NCBI RefSeq assembly: GCF_000003195.3
Contig: NC_012878.2
Location: 22,092,071-22,156,070 of the forward strand
Reading direction: 5' to 3'
DNA: 64,000 nt
DNA from: Sorghum bicolor
Taxonomy: Eukaryota > Streptophyta > Magnoliopsida > Poales > Poaceae
Positions 60,511 to 64,000 of this stretch are shown here, piece by piece. The notes beneath the pieces were generated by a model. The model was not told the DNA's origin and ran no database searches. It was given only the letters and a program-made list of their open reading frames with translations. The translations under genes and the position numbers were made by a program. Positions within the stretch are counted from its first letter, which is position 1; the number at the start of each line of letters is the position of its first letter.

Positions 60511-61933
60511 CTGACTGAACCTGAGCTGGGGGAAGCTGGGAGTTTGTCCATTCCGCGACGAAATCCACCAGGGCTTGCGACTTGATAGCTTTACGGGGCA
60601 CATAAGTGAGAGTCTCACTCATGAGCTCGACTGACCACTTGGCGATTCTTCCCGTGGCCTCCCGACTTTGAATGATCTCACCCAAGGGGAAGGACGAGAC
60701 AACTGTGATAGGGTGGCCAAGAAAGTAGTGCTGCAGCTTGCGTCGGGCGAGAATCACGGTGTAGATCAGCTTTTGGATCTGTGGGTAACGCGCCTTGGTC
60801 TCCGAGTGCACCTCGCTGACGAAATAGACCGGCCTCTGGACTGGCAGTGCATGCCCCTCCTCCTGTCTCTCGACCACTACCGCTGCACTAACGACCTGGG
60901 TCGTCGATGCGACGTACAGAAGCAGAGGTTCTGCGTGTCGAGGCGGAACTAGCAATGGTGCAGAGGTCAGTGTTTTCTTCAAGTCGTCGAGTGCCTCCTC
61001 AGCCTCTGGGGGCCAAGAGAAATGCTCGACTTTCTTCAGAAGTCGATATAGTGGCAACGCCCTTTCTCCCAACCTCGATATAAAATGACTCAGCGCTGCT
61101 AAGCATCCTGTGACTCTCTTCATGCCCTTGACATCTCGGATTGGCCCCATCCTTGTGATGGCCGAGACTTTCTCGGGGTTGGCCTCGATGCCGCGCTGGG
61201 AAACGATGTAACCCAGGAGCATGCCTCGAGGTACGCTGAAAACGCACTTCTCGGGGTTGAGCTTGATCTGGTTGGCGCGCAAACAGCTGAAAGCGATCTC
61301 GAGGTCTTGGATCAGGTCTCCCTGTCGCTTTGACTTGATGACGATGTCATCGACGTAGGCCTCGACCGTCGACCCTATGTGTTTACCAAACACGTGGAGC
61401 ATGCAGCGCTGATACGTGGCTCCCGCGTTTCGAAGCCCGAACGACATGGTCACATAACAATACATCCCAAAAGGTGTGATGAAAGATGTCGCGAGCTGGT
61501 CGCACTGTTTCATTTTTATTTGATGGTAACCAGAATATGCATCAAGGAAAGAAAGGGTTTCACATCCCGCAGTAGAATCAACAATTTGATCGATACGTGG
61601 TAATGGAAAGGGAACTTTCGGACATGCTTTATTTAAACTCGTATAATCGACACACATCCTCATTTTCCCATTCTTTTTCCTAACTAATACAGGGTTTGCT
61701 AACCAGTCAGGATGGTGAACCTCCTTGATGAATTCGGCCGTCAAAAGCTTGTGGATCTCCTTGCCAATGATCTTGCGCTTCTCCTCGTCGAATCGGCGCA
61801 ACCGTTGCTTCACTGGCTTGGAACCGGCTCGAATTTCCAAGGAGTGCTCGGCGACTTCCCTTGGTATGCCTGGCATGTCCGAGGGACTCCATGCAAACAT
61901 GTCGGCGTTCGCACGGAGAAAGTCGATGAGCAC
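60511..61933 (-). pseudogene. Tat-C reverse transcriptase and first RNase H
   Basis: Largest open frame of the window (it continues into aRNH to 60323). RT motifs in order: NPVLVRKKNGKMRMCVDYTS, FPLPRIDQIVDSTAG, SFLDAYSGYHQIKM, TMSFGLRNAGATYQRCM, and the catalytic YVDDIVIK at about residue 193. First RNase H follows at about residues 325-440; its opening reads LLLYVASTTQ with no Asp where the first catalytic acid belongs, as in Tat-B. The N-terminus is set by a CAG-to-TAG stop at 61934-61939 in the same frame, so the open frame originally ran on from protease. Confidence 0.9.
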
Positions 61934-61939
61934 GGCTTC

Positions 61940-62698
61940 CTATTTGGGGTCGAGGTCGGCACTGATCGTCAGCACCTTGCCGTCGGAGTTGTTGGGGGCG
62001 AGCGGGATCTTCTTGGTTCCTTCCGCCAGCTTGAAGCTGCCTGCGTGGCGCTTGGGCTCTGGAGCCTCAGCGGCCAGGGCCTTGAGCTTCGAGACAAGCT
62101 CGGTGGAATTCTCGATCGCCTCCCCATACTCAACGCATTCGACGTCGCACTCGTACGCGTGCTCGAAGGAGGGGCTGACGGTGATGACACCCTTGGGACC
62201 GGGCATCTTCAGCTTCAAGTAGGTGTAGTTAGGGATAGCCATGAATTTGGCGTAACCCAGGCGTCCGATGATGGCGTGGTACGTGCCTCGGAACCCTACC
62301 ACTTCAAAGGTGAGGATCTCCTTTCTGAAGTTGGCCGCCGTGCCAAAGCAGACTGGTAGGTTGATTCGACCTACCGGTAGCGCCTTCTTCCCTGGTACGA
62401 CGCCATGGAAGCCGCCGTCGCTTGGTTGGAACCGCCCCCTGTCGATGCCTAGGAGGTCGAGGGTCTCGAGGTAGATGATGTTGAGGCTGCTGCCGCCGTC
62501 CATCAGCACCTTTGAGAGCCGGGTGTTGACGATGATGGGGTCGACGATGAGCGGGTAGACGCCAGGGGCGACTACTTTGTCGGGGTGGTCCTCTCGATCG
62601 AAGGTGATGGGAGTGCTCGACCAGCTGAGGTACTGGGGCACCGCCATCCTCGCTACGAAAACCTCTCGACGTTCCCTCTTGCGCTGTCTTGCGGTCAA
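61940..62698 (-). pseudogene. Tat-C protease
   Basis: Same frame as gag and RT. The catalytic motif is KVLMDGGSSLNIIY (Asp-Gly-Gly), followed by FRGTYHAIIGRLGYAKFMAI, the flap-to-helix part of a retropepsin, and an acidic/Lys-rich linker ending DLDPK. It is separated from gag by a TAG at about 62698-62700 and from RT by another TAG. The first could be the natural gag-pol stop; the second replaces a Gln. Confidence 0.85.
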
Positions 62699-63967
62699 CT
62701 ACGTCGAGGTCCCACCGTAGATCATGTAGCAGTCGTGGACGGCTAGGAAGCCGTCGTCGTCTTTGTTGTCCTCCTTGTCGCCGCCTTTCTCTTTCTTTGG
62801 GTCGTCGCGCGCGTGCTTCTTGAACCCCAGACCGTCAAAATGCCTTTTTAGCATACGGCAGTCCTTGAGCTTGTGGTTGGCTCCTCCCTTATGGTAAGGG
62901 TATGGCTCCACTAGCATTTTATCGAAGACGCCCCCATCTAGAGGGCCATGAGGCCTTTTGCGTTCCATAGCGGTGACAAGATCGTCGTCAAAGTCTTCCC
63001 GCTGGAGCTGCCGCGCTTTCTGCTTCTTCTTGTTCTTCTTGGGCCCTCGACTGGGGGTGCCATCTTCATCGGCGGGCTGCTTGCCTTTCTTTCCTTCACA
63101 GCTGAAGAAGGCGCCGACCGCTTCCTCCCCTGCCGCGTAGTTTGCCACTACGTCCATCAGCTCGTTGACGGTCTGAGGGCGATTCTGGCCCAATTCCCGT
63201 ATCAAGTCTCGATTGGTGGTACCAGAGACAAAGGCCAGGATGACGTCGTGGTCGGGGATATGAGGTAGCTCGGTGCGCTGCTTCGAGAAACGTCGAGCAT
63301 ATTCTCGGAGGGTTTCTCCCAACTTCTGCTTGCATTTGCGGAGGTCCCACGAGTTGCCGGGTCGTATATATGTTCCCTTGAAATTGCCCTCGAACACCTT
63401 GACCAGGTCAGCCTAGTCATAGATCTGGTTGGCCGGGAGGTCCTCGAGCCATCTGCGGGCGGTGTCGGAGAGGAAGAGCGGTAGCTGTCTGATGATGGCT
63501 CGATCGTCTCCTCGAGCACCTCCTAGCTGACAGGCCAGCCTGAAATCCGCCAGCCACAGCTCTGGCTTGGTCTCGCCGTTGTATTCTGCAATGCTGGTCG
63601 GCGGTCGAAACGGGCTGGGCAGCGGTGTGCTGCGGATTGCGCTACTGAACACCCGTGGGCATGGTGGTTTTGGGTCCATCCGGTCCTCATCGCTGTCGTA
63701 TCTTCCGCCGCGGTGGGCGCTGTAACAGCGCTCTTCCGCGTCCCCATGCCGATGGCGATGATTTTCGTCGATGTTGCGTCTTGCGTCGTGTCGTCGTTGG
63801 TTGTCGACGGGGAGGACAAGCGTGGTCTTTTTTCCTCGAGAGGGTGGCTGCTGATGGACCGATACTTCCTTTTCGTTTTGGGCTAGCTCATCGCGCTTTT
63901 CAGTAGCTGCCCCTCGACGTCGGGAAGCCGAGCTTTCAGCTTGTTGAACTGCCGCCACCTGGAGCAA
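62699..63967 (-). pseudogene. Tat-C gag (partial)
   Basis: Minus-strand frame with the retrotransposon gag domain (PELWLADFRLACQLGG, DTARRWLEDLP, REYARRFSKQRTELPHI) and a C-terminal Zn-finger-like PYHKGGANHKLKDC, whose usual first Cys position reads Tyr. A TAG at about 63411 replaces a Trp between LPANQIYD and ADLVKVFEGN. A Lys-rich tract lies after GPKKNKKKQK. The frame is followed upstream by Arg/His-rich sequence to the window edge, so the start of gag is beyond 64000. Confidence 0.85.
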
Positions 63968-64000
63968 AGTCTGTACCTCATCTCGAATGCGTCGTGCTTG

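Larger units (their letters stand above)
53247..64000 (-). mobile_element. Tat-C, Tat-lineage Ty3/gypsy element (runs off the right edge)
   Basis: Minus-strand element with 3' LTR 53247-54299, purine tract, plus-strand antisense gene 55219-58177, then integrase, aRNH, RNase H, RT, protease and gag up to the edge. The 5' LTR and gag N-terminus lie beyond 64000. Gag, protease and RT share one frame, interrupted only by single stops. The target duplication would be GTTGT (53242-53246). The many TCGAG/CTCGA words set it apart from Tat-A and Tat-B. Confidence 0.92.

Noticed and set aside
1..64000. Host genes, tRNA or rRNA genes, CRISPR arrays, bacterial operons
   Set aside because: Nothing in any frame or strand supports these; all recognisable coding sequence belongs to transposable elements.

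Overview
The window is plant nuclear DNA, almost certainly from a large grass genome. Every interpretable kilobase is transposable element, and I found no host gene, tRNA, rRNA or CRISPR array. The grass call rests on the element types: Tat-lineage Ty3/gypsy elements with an archaeal-type second RNase H and an antisense plant-mobile or gypsy-type gene, Athila-like elements primed by tRNA-Asp, a large retrotransposon derivative (LARD) with LTRs over 5 kb starting TGTAACACC, and a CACTA transposon. The exact species cannot be read from the sequence.

The layout is a nest. Tat-A is the outermost element (minus strand, running off the left edge; its 5' LTR is 45663-46385). Only slivers remain: 1-1251, 4862-7386, 15664-15686 and 44783-46385. 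A solo LTR (1252-4861, TSD CAATC) sits in its protease. A pol-less Athila-like element, Ath-1 (7387-15663, minus, TSD CATAG), sits in its gag. Tat-B (15687-44782, minus) inserted only 18 bases beyond Ath-1. Tat-B's 3' LTR holds a CACTA element (15906-18366, TSD TAA). Its gag holds a very young non-coding LARD (27152-41558; two 5267-bp LTRs differing at about 15 sites by eye).

To the right of Tat-A lies Ath-2 (46399 to beyond 53246, plus strand), which is LTR-complete on the left but has a non-coding interior. Its right LTR is cut by Tat-C (53247 to beyond 64000, minus). Tat-C keeps a nearly collinear gag-protease-RT-RNaseH-aRNH-integrase series.

Tat-B and Tat-C both carry a plus-strand, intron-containing gene between integrase and 3' LTR, convergent with pol. 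In each, a TATA box lies about 150 bp upstream of the ATG. Tat-B's is of plant-mobile-domain type and Tat-C's of putative gypsy-type-transposon type, followed by a coiled coil.

All coding regions are decayed. Most nonsense codons fit C-to-T changes at CAG, CGA or TGG codons, the expected footprint of silencing methylation. The most intriguing unexplained signals are the family-specific short words spread along whole Tat elements (GCCGAT/ATCGGC in Tat-A and Tat-B; TCGAG/CTCGA in Tat-C), the paired hairpins conserved between the solo LTR and the LARD LTRs, and a duplicated non-coding module ending in a purine tract inside Ath-2.
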